A DNA stretch of 64,000 bases, taken from assembly GCA_033002965.1 (NCBI GenBank), contig JAURVB010013217.1, positions 1-64,000 of the forward strand. Reading direction: 5' to 3'. Positions 48,356 to 59,169 of this stretch are shown in pieces. The notes beneath the pieces are model-generated. The model saw only the letters and a program-made list of their open reading frames with translations. It was not told where the DNA came from and ran no database searches. The first letter of the stretch is position 1, and the number at the start of each line of letters is the position of its first letter. Source of the DNA: Piper betle. Its lineage: Eukaryota; Streptophyta; Magnoliopsida; Piperales; Piperaceae. A program made the translations under genes and the position numbers.

Positions 48356-48420
48356 AATTACTAATGACTTACGTAATAATAATAATAAAAATGAGTGAAA
48401 TGATACTAGGGATTACTAGC

Positions 48421-48600
48421 GTTTAGGGCTTTGTCTGTGCCCCACTGCCATCAAGTGAGATTGGCAACATGCATGCTTCAAGAGGAAGCATGTTATTGGT
48501 GGAAATCCGTGGAGAAAACCACCTTCCATCGACGTGAGATTCCTTCCATCATGTGGGCGGAATTTGTGGCAACTATCCTAACCAAACAACTCGAGCAGCC
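48421..48600 (+). pseudogene. B2 gag remnant
   Basis: A frame reads PHCHQVRLATCMLQEEACYW, the conserved helical core of the chromovirus gag, ending near [10 protein letters not shown]. It is joined to LTR sequence on the left and to the pol linker on the right by deletions, and it is out of frame with pol. Confidence 0.8.
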
Positions 48601-48602
48601 CA

Positions 48603-51557
48603 TTGTTTGGTGAGGGTTGTAAAGCCTTTTTGGCTAACTTAGTTGGGTCTGAGTCAAAACCCAAAGAGTTGTCCATGATTCCTGTGGTAGCAGAGTTTCC
48701 CGATGTATTCCCAGAAGAACTTCTAGGGTTACCTCCTAAGCGGGCAGTGGAGTTCGCCATTGACCTAGCACCTGGAACAACACCAATTTCTAAAGCACCA
48801 TACCGCATGGCTCCAGCAGAACTCAAGGAGTTGAAGAGTCAACTAGAAGAGTTGTTGCAGGTAGGCTTCATCCGACCAAGTACTTCACCCTAGGGAGCCC
48901 CTGTTCTTTTTGTGAAGAAGAAAGATGGATCACTTCGGCTGTGTATTGACTATCGAAAAATCAATCAAGTGACAGTCAAGAATCGGTACCCCTTACCGAG
49001 GATTGATGACTTGTTTGATCAGCTAAAAATAGCCAGAATATTTTCTAAGATAGACTTGCGGTCTGGTTATCACCAGTTGCGAGTAAAAGAGTCAGACATA
49101 CAGAAAATGGCTTTCCGAACTCGGTATGGACATTATGAGTTTCTGGTTATGCCTTTTGGTCTAACAAATGCACCAGCGGCCTTTATGTCACTCATGAACA
49201 CAGTATTCCACACATACCTGGACAAGTTTATTATCGTATTTGTGGACGACATTCTGGTCTATTCAAATAATGAAGAAGAGCATGTGAAGCACCTGTCTAT
49301 TACTCTTCAAGTTCTGAGAGAACATCAACTGTTCGCCAAGCTCTCAAAGTGTGACTTCTGGATGAGGGAGGTAAATTTCCTTGGTCATATTGTCTCAAAG
49401 GCTGGAATTGCAGTGGATCCATCAAAAGTGAAAGCAGTCATTGATTGGCCACAACCTAAGTCAGTCACTGATATCAGAAGCTTCCTTGGTTTAGCGGGTT
49501 ACTATAGGAAATTCATTAAAGACTTCTCCTTAGTAGCATCGCCGATGACCAAACTCACAAGGAAGGGGGTCAAGTTTGAATGGAGTAGTAAGTGTGAGGA
49601 TAGTTTCCAGTCTCTAAAGAAGAGTTTAACAACTGCACCAGTCTTGACCCTGCCAAATGGTAATGAAGGATTCGTAGTCTTCAGTGATGCGTCTCGGTTG
49701 GGTTTAGGATGCGTCCTTATGCAAGAAGGTAAGGTGGTGGCCTATGCCTCTCGTCAATTGAAGATTCATGAGCAAAATTATGCAACCCATGACTTGGAAC
49801 TGGCAGCAGTGGTTTTTGCCCTGAAGATTTGGAGACACTACTTGTATGGAGCCCAGTTCGAAGTCTTCACTGACCACCAGAGTTTGAAGTATATCTTCAC
49901 CCAGAATGACCTTAACCTTCGACAGAGGCGGTGGATAGAATATTTGAAGGACTACGACTTCCAAATCTTATACCATCCAGGGAAAGCGAATGTGGTAGCC
50001 GACGCGTTGAGTCGGAAGGGCAAAGTGGACAAAAGTCAGCAGCTAGCTAGACTTTGGGCCATGTCAGCAGAAGTGGTAGCTATCAACCCGGTGGAGCAAC
50101 TAACAGGCTTACTGGCAAATTTGGTTGTTTCCAATGATTTAGTTGATCGTGTTAAGCTAGCACAAATGGGTGATGAGGAGCTGAATGAAATGTTGGACAA
50201 GATTCCTGACATTGTAGCTGATTCAAATAGTGTGATCAGATTTAGAGGAAGGTTGTGTGTACCCAAGGATAATGCACTGAGGCGGAATATCTTGGAGGAG
50301 GCTCATCGCTCAAAGTTCTCGATACACCCTAGAGTTACTAAAATGTATCAGGATTTAAAGCGAACCTACTGGTGGATTGGGATGAAGAGGGATGTTGTGG
50401 ATTTTGTCTCTAAGTGTCAGACTTGCCAACAGATCAAAGCCCAACATCAACTACCTGGAGGACTATTGCAACCTTTAGAAATACCAACGTGGAAATGGGA
50501 GTGTGTCACATGCGATTTTATTTCAAAGCTCCCAAGAACTCAAAAGAAGCATGACTCCATATGGGTAGTTGTGGACCGACTAACTAAGGTAGCTCACTTC
50601 ATCCCCACGAAATCAATGAGAACGGCAGAATACCTGGCAGGATTATATGTTGACAATATTGTCAAATTGCATGGGATTCCAAAGGAGATAGTCTCCGACC
50701 GCGATCCCCTATTCACCTCACATTTCTGGGAAGCTTTCCAAAAAGCCATGGGAACTCAAATTAAGTTGAGTACAGCATATCATCCCCAAACTGATGGTCA
50801 GAGTGAGAGGACTATTCAAACTTTGGAAGATTTGTTAAGAGCTTGCATTCTTGACTGGGGAGGTGACTGGGAGAAACACTTAGCCTTGGCTGAATTCACC
50901 TACAATAACTCTTACCAAGCCAGTATAGGGATGGCACCATTTGAAGCCTTATATGGTAGGCCCTGTAGATCTCCATCGTGTTGGCTGGAGTCTACCGAAG
51001 CAGTTATAGTCGGGCCAGAGATGGTGAGGGAAGCAACTGAAAAGGTGAAACTCATTCAGCAAAGACTTAAGGCAGCTCAGGATCGACAAAAGAGTTATGC
51101 TGATACTCGAAGGAAGGACCTAGAGTTCCAAGTTGGGGAGTTTGTGTACCTAAAGACATCTCCTACGAAGGGGGTGATCAGATTTAAAATATCAGGGAAG
51201 TTGAAGCCAAGATTCATAGGACCGTTTCCAATCCTGGATCGAGTTGGGAATTGTGCATATAGATTAGCATTGCCACCAAGCCTAGCTGGAGTACACAATG
51301 TTTTCCATGTGTCAATGCTAAAGAAGTATGTACGGGATGAGGATCATATCATCACAAATTTTGAAGACTTAGAGCTACAATCAAATTTAACCTACGAGGA
51401 AAAGCCGATCCGCATCCTGGCAAGAGAAATAAAGACACTCAGGAACAAGGAAATTCCTTTGGTAAAAGTATTGTGGAAAAATCAGGGGTCAGAAGAAGCT
51501 ACATGGGAGACTGAACAAGAAATGGCAAGGAAATACCCTAGCCTGTTTGTGGCATAG
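48603..51557 (+). pseudogene. B2 pol polyprotein with one nonsense codon
   Basis: Frame starting with the pol linker ([20 protein letters not shown]) is stopped by TAG at 48891-48893, where relatives have TGG in SPWGAP. The same frame then runs open for 881 codons from 48912. Reverse transcriptase: [23 protein letters not shown], catalytic FVDD at 49239-49250. RNase [29 protein letters not shown]. Integrase: H-X-H...CQTCQQ finger near 50305-50440, catalytic D (CDF, 50512), D (SDRD, 50695), E (SERT, about 50805). Then [12 protein letters not shown] and a C-terminal chromodomain (about 51405-51530, [23 protein letters not shown]). The domain set identifies a Tekay/Del-type chromovirus. The protease is absent, so the element cannot act alone. 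Confidence 0.95.
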
Positions 51558-51654
51558 GAGTTTTATATTTGTAGTGGCATGAACTGATCCCGAAGAAATA
51601 AATAAAGTTAATCATAATTGTTCTGTTGCCTGTTATGATATTTCGGGGACGAAA

Positions 51655-51674
51655 TATTTCCAAGTTGGGGAGAT
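51655..51674 (+). other. Polypurine tract of B2
   Basis: CCAAGTTGGGGAGAT ends directly before TGTAAAGACC, preceded by GGGGACGAAATATTT, as in other chromoviruses. Confidence 0.85.
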
Positions 51675-53850
51675 TGTAAAGACCGTGAAAAAAAAGAAGA
51701 CGTCGAACACGGTTCGGGAAGGACCGAACGTGTTATATCCAATACCCGGTTAATTCTACCCGGTTAATTATTATATTTTATTATTTACCCGGTTACCCGG
51801 TTAAATGAAATACGGGTGTTTTCACATACCCTAGCCGTCATTTCATTTTATTTTATGAAGGACGTCCTCCACCCTAGCCTTCATTCACATTTTCTTCTCC
51901 TCTTCCTTACCGGCGTGTCTTCTTCCTTGCTTAGGTATTCTTCCTATCTCCCTCTTCTTAATTTTCTTGCATGCATATTTTAATTTGATAATAAGCTTTA
52001 TAATCGTGAGGATTAAAGTTTAAAATCAACAAGAAAGAAACTAAACACGACTATTGGCCGACGAGTCCCCAGTTTCGGCGAGATGGGCAAGCACAGGCAA
52101 GTTTCGCCGGGAATCGGTGGCGACGGTCGTTCCGACGTCGGAAGATGATCCTACTCTCTTCGTCGATTAGTGTAGGGTCGATCTCACATGTGTGGATGCC
52201 GGCCTGGGGTGGTAAATGGCCAAAAACAGAGGACGGCGGCAAAAACAGAGGCGACGGCGGTGGGTGAAGAAATCCGGCCGTCCTGGGTGGCGACGGGTTC
52301 CAATCTGGCCTGGGAAGGTCGATAGGGGGTCGAGGGTGTCGAGGCGACCACCCAATTGAGGCAGCGACGCTCGCCGGCGGTGGAATCAGCGACGCGAGCG
52401 CGCCGCTAGGCAGGCGATGCAGGCATCGCCGCGGCTGGAAGGCGGCCGGAGTTGGCCGGGGCAACACCGCAACGGCATGGCAGGGCTGGGCGGCGACGAT
52501 TGACGGCGGCCGGAGACGATCGCCGGCGGCGGCTGGAGGGCGGCTGCTGTCGGGAACAGGGGATGGCGCCGGGGAAGAAGAAGAAGAAGAAAATTACCTT
52601 GGGTGGCAAACTTGTAAATAATGCTTGACTCGACACAGCTCGAGTTAAATAATAATACCAACTCATAAATAACACCTGACTCGATACCGACTCGAGTTAA
52701 AAATAATACAAACACGTAATAAATCTTTAAAAATAATTATTTTAATGGATTGGTAGCCTTTGTCGGCACTAATCTCAGAATGAGCTGGGAGACAATTTTT
52801 AATCTCCGAATGAACTGAGAGACCATGACTAATGTCAAAATGAATAGGGGGACCACCTAATCTCAGAATGAGCTGGGAGACAATTTTTAATCTCAGAATG
52901 AACTAGGAGACCATGACTAACCTGAAAATGAATTAGGGGACCACCTAATCTCAGAATGAGCTGGGAGACAATTTTCTAATCTCAGAATAAACTGGGAAAC
53001 CATGACTAATCTCAAAATAAATTGAGAGACCACCTAATCTCAGATTGAGCCGGGAGACAATTTGTAATCTCAGAAAGAACTAGGAGACCGTGACTAATCT
53101 CAAAATGAATTGGGAGGCCACCTAATTTCAGAATGAGCTGGGAGACAATTTCTAATCTCAGAATGAACTGGGAGACCATGACTAATCTCAAAATAAATTG
53201 GGAGACCACTTAATCTCAGAATGAGCTGGGAGACAATTTCTAATCTCAGAATGAACTGGGAGACCATGACTAATCTGAAAATAAATTGGGAGACCACCTA
53301 ATCTCAGAATGAGCTGGGAGATGTTTTCTAATCTCAGAATGAGCTGGAATACGACTTTTACTAATCTCAGAATGACATGAGAGAAAAATTACTAATCTCA
53401 GAATGATCATGAGAGATAATTACTAAAGACTTGCATAATGATAGTAATAAAAACGAGTGAAATGATAGTAGGGATTATATTGACTTGTTTTATTTAATTA
53501 TGCGGCTTAGTGGTTTTATCACTAACGCAGAATTGCCTCCGCAGGTGAGCAGCTTTGGACTGAAGAATAGATGTGTGGTTGGTGGTTCTTTTACCAACCT
53601 AGTTATGGTGAATCGATAATAAAAATTTTGACTTCCTTATTATTCTCTTGTGTTATAAATGTGGCTATGGGAAACGGTCTGAGACTGTGGGATAGTTATT
53701 TTCAATTTTAGAGAACATGATTTATTGTTATGGTTTATATTATATATTGTAAGACTTAGTTGCTGTATTTAAATTCATGTTGTGGAAAGTTACATTTACA
53801 TTAACTATATTTTTAATTTACACCAGGTCCGATTCGGGCAGGTCGTTACA
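51675..53850 (+). mobile_element. B2 3' LTR (internal deletion)
   Basis: TGTAAAGACC to GGTCGTTACA, 2176 bp. C-rich block about 52050-52610, hairpin module 52625-52648. After AATTATTTTAATGGATTGGTAGCC near 52745 it jumps to the minisatellite, skipping about 1.4 kb present in the 5' LTR. The last 430 bp (53420-53850), missing in the 5' LTR, match the ends of B1 and B3. Confidence 0.9.
52755..53420 (-). repeat. LTR minisatellite in B2 3' LTR
   Basis: About 22 units of the 29-30-bp repeat, same orientation as in the 5' LTR but with a different unit order and number. Confidence 0.92.
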
Positions 53851-53855
53851 TATCT

Positions 53856-54360
53856 TATTAGTTCTGGCCACTGAGAGAGCTATTTGCCTTAGCTCTCTCA
53901 TGAATTCCTCTTGGTTCTGCTACATTTGTATCTATACCTTAGCCAATCTTGCAATTGCTGCATCTCTCTCCTGTCGACTACTTCTATTGCGGTGACTAAC
54001 ACATTGACTTTCTTGGTGACGGCTCTCACTACGTTGACTAGCTGACACTGGCACACTGGTCCCTACTAGTGGCATGGTGGTCCATAGTCAACTAGATGTT
54101 GTGTCATTGTGACCATGGTTCGGACTCTCCTGTCTAGGCGCTGGAGGAGATTGCGCTTTGACCTGTGTCCTACAAGTCTGGTTCACCATCTTCCTTGTAC
54201 TCCCTACTCTAATCTGATCACCCATCACACCACTGTTTGGTAAGAAAATCTGCAAACTAAAAACATTAAGATAGAAAAATACCTCTCAGTCAAGCTCAGA
54301 GCAGCTTTCGCACATATGTTACGTGTAATGCATCTACCATCTTAATCAACCAAGAGTTGG
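53856..54360 (-). pseudogene. A1 gag, N-terminal part
   Basis: Minus-strand text between the 5' LTR and the B2 insertion. It begins near 54200 with a frame reading MVNQTCRTQVKAQSPPAPRQ, a typical start of chromovirus gag, and continues on the other side of B2 at 45165. The sequence is cut exactly at the TATCT target duplication. Confidence 0.65.
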
Positions 54361-54375
54361 CTTTGACACCATTAC
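54357..54375 (-). other. Primer-binding site of A1
   Basis: Minus strand after the LTR end reads AATGGTGTCAAAGCC, near the initiator tRNA-Met primer site TGGTATCAGAGCC with two changes. It confirms that the LTR at 54376-56208 is the 5' one. Confidence 0.7.
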
Positions 54376-56208
54376 TGTCACACCCTATTTTGGCTCACCG
54401 TGAACTGACCTAGAAATGCCACCAGTGACCGAACCGTTCGCTAATCTACTAGATTTGGTTAAGCCCTCGACGTCTTAAGATGGAGATGTTACATGCAAAA
54501 AACATGGATGGAACAATTGGGTTCTAACGCAGAATTGCATGCATGCCATGATGTGCAAGCAAAAACAGGACAAAACAATAAATAAGAAATCAGAAGAAAA
54601 AATATATTTTCTACAGAAAAACAAACAGAGTTTCCCCTAAAAGTACAATAAGGGCCACCCTGTCCACAATAGGGATATAAATATTCTATCAAAATTATAT
54701 AAAACATGACAATCTATCATGGCATTCAGTCATTATCACTTTCGTTTTCACCTGAGCTGAGTCTGAACTCCAACGCTCCTTGTTTACTCACATTTATATA
54801 TTCGTTTCATAGGCAGTTTATCAAGGCATAACACAACATGATTATCATTCACACATCATCAACACACCATCATTATACATTACACACGGCAGGTACATGT
54901 GTGCATGGTTCCGTGCTACTCCTTTGCAGTCCTGACAGCTTTCAATCATCAGTATTGTCACCTACATAAATACAGAAAACCGTTAGTAACGAGTGTTACC
55001 GGTCAAAAAAATAACTTATATCAATCTGACACAGGAGAGCTAACCCTCCTGTTAAATAAAAACCTCATATACTTCCTCAAGAACTCTCATAACGGCAATA
55101 ATGGGAGTCGCCACCCTCAAGCAGTAGTGTCCCCTATCCATATCTTTCTCTTTCAATAACATTCTCTTTCCTTGGCCATTTAAACTATCCCTTTGCACGG
55201 GAAAATCATTCTCGTTCATCTCAACCCTCTACATCCTCTGTATTTCTCCTAGCCTTGAGTACAGGGGCCGAGTACTCTCAAACATGCGCCGAGTACTCTT
55301 AGATATGTGCCTTCAGTACCCTTTTATGCCGCAAGTCTAGACATGCACTGCACAACAGTATTCGTAAACCTCCACACCTCTCCGAGTTTGAGGAACTCAA
55401 AGGTGGAGTTGTCATGATCCTGCAAGAATGGAGTGGACATTCACCAGTTCCAAACCCGCTATAGACTCGCACGTGCCCACTCGCGTAGCACGGCCGGCCT
55501 CGACGGCGATGCTAGGGAGGGGGAAATGTCGGGGAGGTGAAGGGAGTGTCGTCGGCGTCACGATGGTGGCGGCGCTGCCTGGACAGCTGCAACTCGACTC
55601 GGGGAATGTTGCATGTTTGTGGGGCGATTCCGGCATTATGGTGGTGAGATGGTGGCCGGGATTGATCGGGGTGGCATGGTTGCGGCACGGTGGGGCTTGG
55701 TGGCATTGATCAGCGGCAGTGCGGAGTTAGCGATGGCGGCGCAACAACCATAGGGGCGGCGATGTTGGGGTTTGGTGTGAGGAAGTGTCGGGAGGGAGAA
55801 GTGACACTTCAGTGGCAAACTCATAAATAAGTATTGACCCGATTCTTACTGGAGTCAAAATAAATGAAAAAATCCAAGTAAATATATTACACACCATAAC
55901 AATAAATTGACATGTTCTATAAGTAATAACCCACCCAACTACCTTATAACGCATCCTAATGTATTATTCGGCTTAAACTATTTCTACGTCAAATACATAA
56001 AAAGAAAAATATTGCATACTTTCATATATTCTAATAACTCATTTCTCACCATTTGTTCGATATTATCATCTTATATTCAGGTACACTTGACCCTCATCAC
56101 TCATAACTCACGGCTGACCTCGACTCAACAGTCGGTTCATGAAACTAACTCGACTCGAACTGATTGGTTTGTTGTAGTAAAACTTTGACTTGAGTCTTGA
56201 GTTTTACA
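54376..56208 (-). mobile_element. A1 5' LTR (internal deletion)
   Basis: Plus-strand ends TGTCACACCC and GAGTTTTACA. Matches the A1 3' LTR, but near 55430-55500 about 1.1 kb is missing, including most of the C-rich block, with a short filler (AACCCGCTATAGACTCGC) at the join. A degenerate hairpin module lies near 55828-55856. The terminal hairpin has arms GTAAAACT and AGTTTTAC. Confidence 0.88.
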
Positions 56209-56763
56209 CCTGGTGGAGACCATCTATGGGTATATGTAATCTACATACAGACGAAAAGCTCAGATCAAGACAGTGCAAAGTTAAAACTAACTCGTGTCCA
56301 AAAAGTGACTCCATATGTGGGAATTGAGGCAAGAATGCTAAATGGGCCTCAATCACTCAACTCAATCGGGTGAAAACCTATGACTCAATCTAGCTGTGCC
56401 CACAGGGACACAATCCAATGATCTGAAATCCCTCTGATGCTTGCAAATGAGATACCCTAAAAATCCCAAACGGATATTAAACGCTGCAACAGCCTAAATC
56501 TAGACCTACAACCCTTGCTAAGTCATAAAATCATTTGTATACCTTGTGTATACAATGATAATTCATGTTCTACTATAGCCTATCTCAAGCTATCTTCTGC
56601 ATGTCATGCATACTCAGTCACCATAACAGCTCATATGGCCATCTGGGCCCATACTCATAACTAAAACTGGTATGGTTCAAGCTCACTCGAACCAACTCAA
56701 GACTAGCTTGAACTGGGTAAAACTACAGGCGGGTAAAACCTTAACCTGAGGCTAGGTTTTACA
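56209..56763 (-). mobile_element. LTR D, proximal part
   Basis: Plus-strand end GGTTTTACA at 56763 is an LTR start on the minus strand (TGTAAAACCTAGCC), preceded by a purine tract. It has a perfect 9-bp terminal hairpin, GTAAAACCT/AGGTTTTAC (56733-56741, 56754-56762). Its other end is cut at 56209 by the A1 target duplication. Orientation, size and position make it the missing start of the LTR at 32308-34873. Confidence 0.7.
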
Positions 56764-56779
56764 ACCTCTCCCCCTTATA
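56764..56779 (-). other. Polypurine tract next to LTR D
   Basis: Minus strand reads TATAAGGGGGAGAGGT directly before the LTR start. It shows that LTR D is a 3' LTR and that internal sequence of that element should follow at higher coordinates. Confidence 0.65.
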
Positions 56780-58625
56780 AAAATTCCATCCACAGAAATT
56801 TCTCACATCAACTGTGATTGAAGGACTCAACTAAAGATATCATCTCGTTGGCAAATTGGTAGCTCTCTCTTTCTCTCTCGAAAGCTAGCTACAGAAGGCC
56901 CAAACAGACCAACATGAAGTTGGAACTTTGAACACTGATGAAGCTCACTAGCTCCTTACTAATTTGGTTGGACAGACTAGACGTGATTGAATCATCTGGC
57001 AAAACATGTCATACATGCTGGAATCATCTGTCTAGACTAACCATACATAATCGAATCATCTCACTGGAGTGACCATGCATGCTTGAATCATCTCGCTAGA
57101 CTTACCATGCTACTCGAATCTTCTCGCCGGACTAGCTCCTAGGGTCACTACAAACTATGGGGACTGAAATGCAATGACCTTGGTAGGAAAAATCTAAGCT
57201 CACCCCGAAGGGCCTACTGGGTAGTTGAGCAGGTACTCTAGAGTATTGTAGGGTACTAGAATAAACTACATCAGGAAAAACTATGTCTGTACGATGTATG
57301 TGGCCTAACATCTATCCATATCTCCCTAATCCTCATTAATGCGATTGGTCAACTATGTGTACCCTCAGGGCACTCTGCTCCAGGTCCTACGGCTATACTA
57401 GGGTGCCCTCCACATTCTACTCACATATGGTGGACTCTAGTACCAAAGTATGGTATATGTTAATGGGCTGTATAGTTCACTGTCACCAATCTAGGTCAAT
57501 CTCTCAAGTGTCCTTGTAAGAGGAACTAGACTGCTCACCAGGTCCCAGCTAACTCAGTCCCAAGTCAAGTATCTCACTCTGTTCCATAATAGAACAAGGA
57601 CAGCTATTATAACTCTATTGTATGCTATGACTCTTGTAACTATCTATATGATCACTAATTGCTGCTTAAGAGGGCTCTCTGTGATGAAATGGAGGAGAGA
57701 ACACCTACACATATACAATGTGTCATAAGGACTATGAAAACATACTCTGCATGGAACTGTGGAGTCTGCATTTGGTATGTGGCGCGTGCACTGGTTAATG
57801 TCTGCTAATCTCAACCATCTGGTGAACTAATGGTAGGACTAGTATATCTGGAAAGGTGAATGTGAACATATTCAATCGAAAGCTTGGCTCTGTCTTATAT
57901 ATCTAGTCACCTAGAAAACTAGTATCACTTCTTTAGGACTATAACTATGAGGTGCCTCACCCTCACGTGGTCTGACATTGGGTGTGTTGGGATAGTACAC
58001 TAAACTAAGAAAGTACTACAAGGTATGTAATGAGGGTATCTGTCTAAATCACAATGGGGTAATGAAATTTTGAATAAAATAATGGGTGACTCAAAAATAT
58101 GGGTAGGTCCAAGGACATGTCTCTAAGATCACCATGATTAGGCTCAACCATAGGTGGCCAACCTATGGAACAACCAAACAATATTGAGTTTAAGAGACGA
58201 TTTCTAAGTGGCTCTAGTTCAATCAACTAACTGTTTGCATGTGTTTCTTGATACCGTACTAGTCACGCACTTCTAAACGGATGGGGTTCAAACGACCCAA
58301 AGAATCACTATCTCCCCTTGAGTCTATGAGGACTCATAATGAGGTTTGACATGTGTCTCATCCGCTCTTTAGTGGTGTGTTACATGCCGTCCTGTACCAA
58401 TTTGTAAAACTAATCTCAACTCACATGACTACTACCATTGTGGTAGACTCTCAAGTAAAGCTGTCAGTTAAGATGAGCATACACTAGTGTCCCTCTATCT
58501 GGTTAGCATGACCCTATCTGCGTCGCTCCCAAGCTTGAGTGAAGTTATCTCCTCCAGTCTGGTCTACCATTGGCCACCTGCACTGTAAGCCCTAAACAAT
58601 ACCACAAAGGTAGCTTCTAGATATT
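56780..58625. other. Unassigned region, possible internal part of element D
   Basis: No gag or pol motifs were found on the minus strand, although LTR D and its purine tract predict internal retroelement sequence here. The element may be a non-autonomous, non-coding type. A minisatellite lies at 56985-57135. Otherwise nothing recognised. Confidence 0.3.
56985..57135 (+). repeat. Minisatellite, about 31-38-bp units, four copies
   Basis: Units of the form GAATCATCT, a 7-10-bp spacer, CTAGACT-like word, ACCATGC-like word. Copies are diverged. No coding sense. Confidence 0.65.
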
Positions 58626-58676
58626 TTTCTATTATATATACGACCCCTAACTCTAAATATTAGAGATTCGCTTTTT

Positions 58677-59129
58677 TTAAGGAAATGAAGTAGGAGTACT
58701 CATTTCATTTAAGGTTCTATCCTTCAATACAATAGTTATATGACAGGTGGGTTTTTTTATCAGATAACTACGCCCTCGAGCCCGAGGCTTTAACCTTTTC
58801 AAAATAGCACCCTCATTAACTTCCGCTTTACTAATGTATGAGTCAGCTTCGTTGAAACCCAGATTGTGACTAGCGCTTGCTGCTGCGGAATAAAGCAATT
58901 TAAAAATGGGATAAGATGCTCGGTAGGGCATGAGTTCGAGTAGTGTAAGTGTTTCCACATAAGAACGTCCACGAATCTGATCAATGACTCTTCGTGCCTT
59001 GTGAGCTGAAATGTGTACATCTCGCGCGAAAGCTTGTACTCGAGTTCTCGCGATTCTCTTTAATCTATGCTTTTGCTCGCTCTTCTTTGCCTTTCTCCAA
59101 CTTGACATACGTTTTTTACCTCCGGCCAA
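58677..59129 (-). CDS. rpl22: Plastid-type ribosomal protein L22 (rpl22), intact frame
   Basis: Minus-strand frame of 150 codons. The conserved L22 core begins near residue 37 ([20 protein letters not shown]) and continues with [40 protein letters not shown] and the C-terminal [18 protein letters not shown], typical of angiosperm plastid L22 of the 50S subunit. It is complete and without stops. The N-terminus ([20 protein letters not shown]) is basic and plastid-like, not an evident transit peptide. The plastid neighbours rps19 and rps3 were not recognised on either side, so the transferred piece is short (about 58630-59170). Most likely a recent plastid-to-nucleus insertion. A functional nuclear copy is possible but lacks visible targeting. 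Confidence 0.88.
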   Translation of the reverse strand: MAGGKKRMSSWRKAKKSEQKHRLKRIARTRVQAFARDVHISAHKARRVIDQIRGRSYVETLTLLELMPYRASYPIFKLLYSAAASASHNLGFNEADSYISKAEVNEGAILKRLKPRARGRSYLIKKPTCHITIVLKDRTLNEMSTPTSFP

Positions 59130-59169
59130 TGAATTAAAAACTCCTATTTTACTCGGGGCAAATGCTCAA

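Larger units (their letters stand above)
45171..48414 (+). mobile_element. B2 5' LTR (3' end deleted)
   Basis: Matches the 3' LTR from TGTAAAGACC on, but includes an extra central part (about 46205-47640) that the 3' LTR lacks. Contains C-rich block 45570-46080, hairpin module TTGACTCG/CGAGTTAA (46100-46123), three tandem units of about 150-180 bp (47018-47475) and a minisatellite (47640-48355). Homology to the LTR end stops after AGGGATTA near 48414, where gag text begins. Confidence 0.88.
45171..53850 (+). mobile_element. Family-B chromovirus B2 inserted in A1 gag
   Basis: Starts TGTAAAGACC and ends GGTCGTTACA. Flanked by a perfect target duplication TATCT (45166-45170 and 53851-53855). 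5' LTR 45171 to about 48414, gag remnant 48421-48600, pol 48603-51557, polypurine tract, 3' LTR 51675-53850. Two internal deletions removed the end of the 5' LTR with the primer site and start of gag, and the end of gag with the protease. It is the best-preserved pol of the window and the youngest full insertion by nesting order. Confidence 0.93.
34874..56208 (-). mobile_element. Family-A chromovirus A1 (whole footprint, nested)
   Basis: Minus-strand Ty3/gypsy element. 5' LTR 56208-54376, primer site, gag 54360-53856, [B2 45171-53850], gag continued 45165-43816, [B3 43815-41722], pol 41721-39130, polypurine tract 39127-39106, 3' LTR 39105-34874 (with an inserted 1.3-kb segment). The flanking 5 bp are CCTAG (34869-34873) and CCTGG (56209-56213), a target duplication with one transition. 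Gag order and orientation stay consistent across the insertions. The protease and the start of reverse transcriptase are lost at the B3 junction. Degraded and not autonomous. Confidence 0.88.

Noticed and set aside
56780..58625. Expected gag/pol of the element owning LTR D
   Set aside because: Looked for on the minus strand because of the purine tract at 56764, but no conserved motif was found, so no coding feature is claimed.
58799..59020. Second minus-strand frame inside rpl22
   Set aside because: Out-of-frame shadow of the L22 coding sequence.
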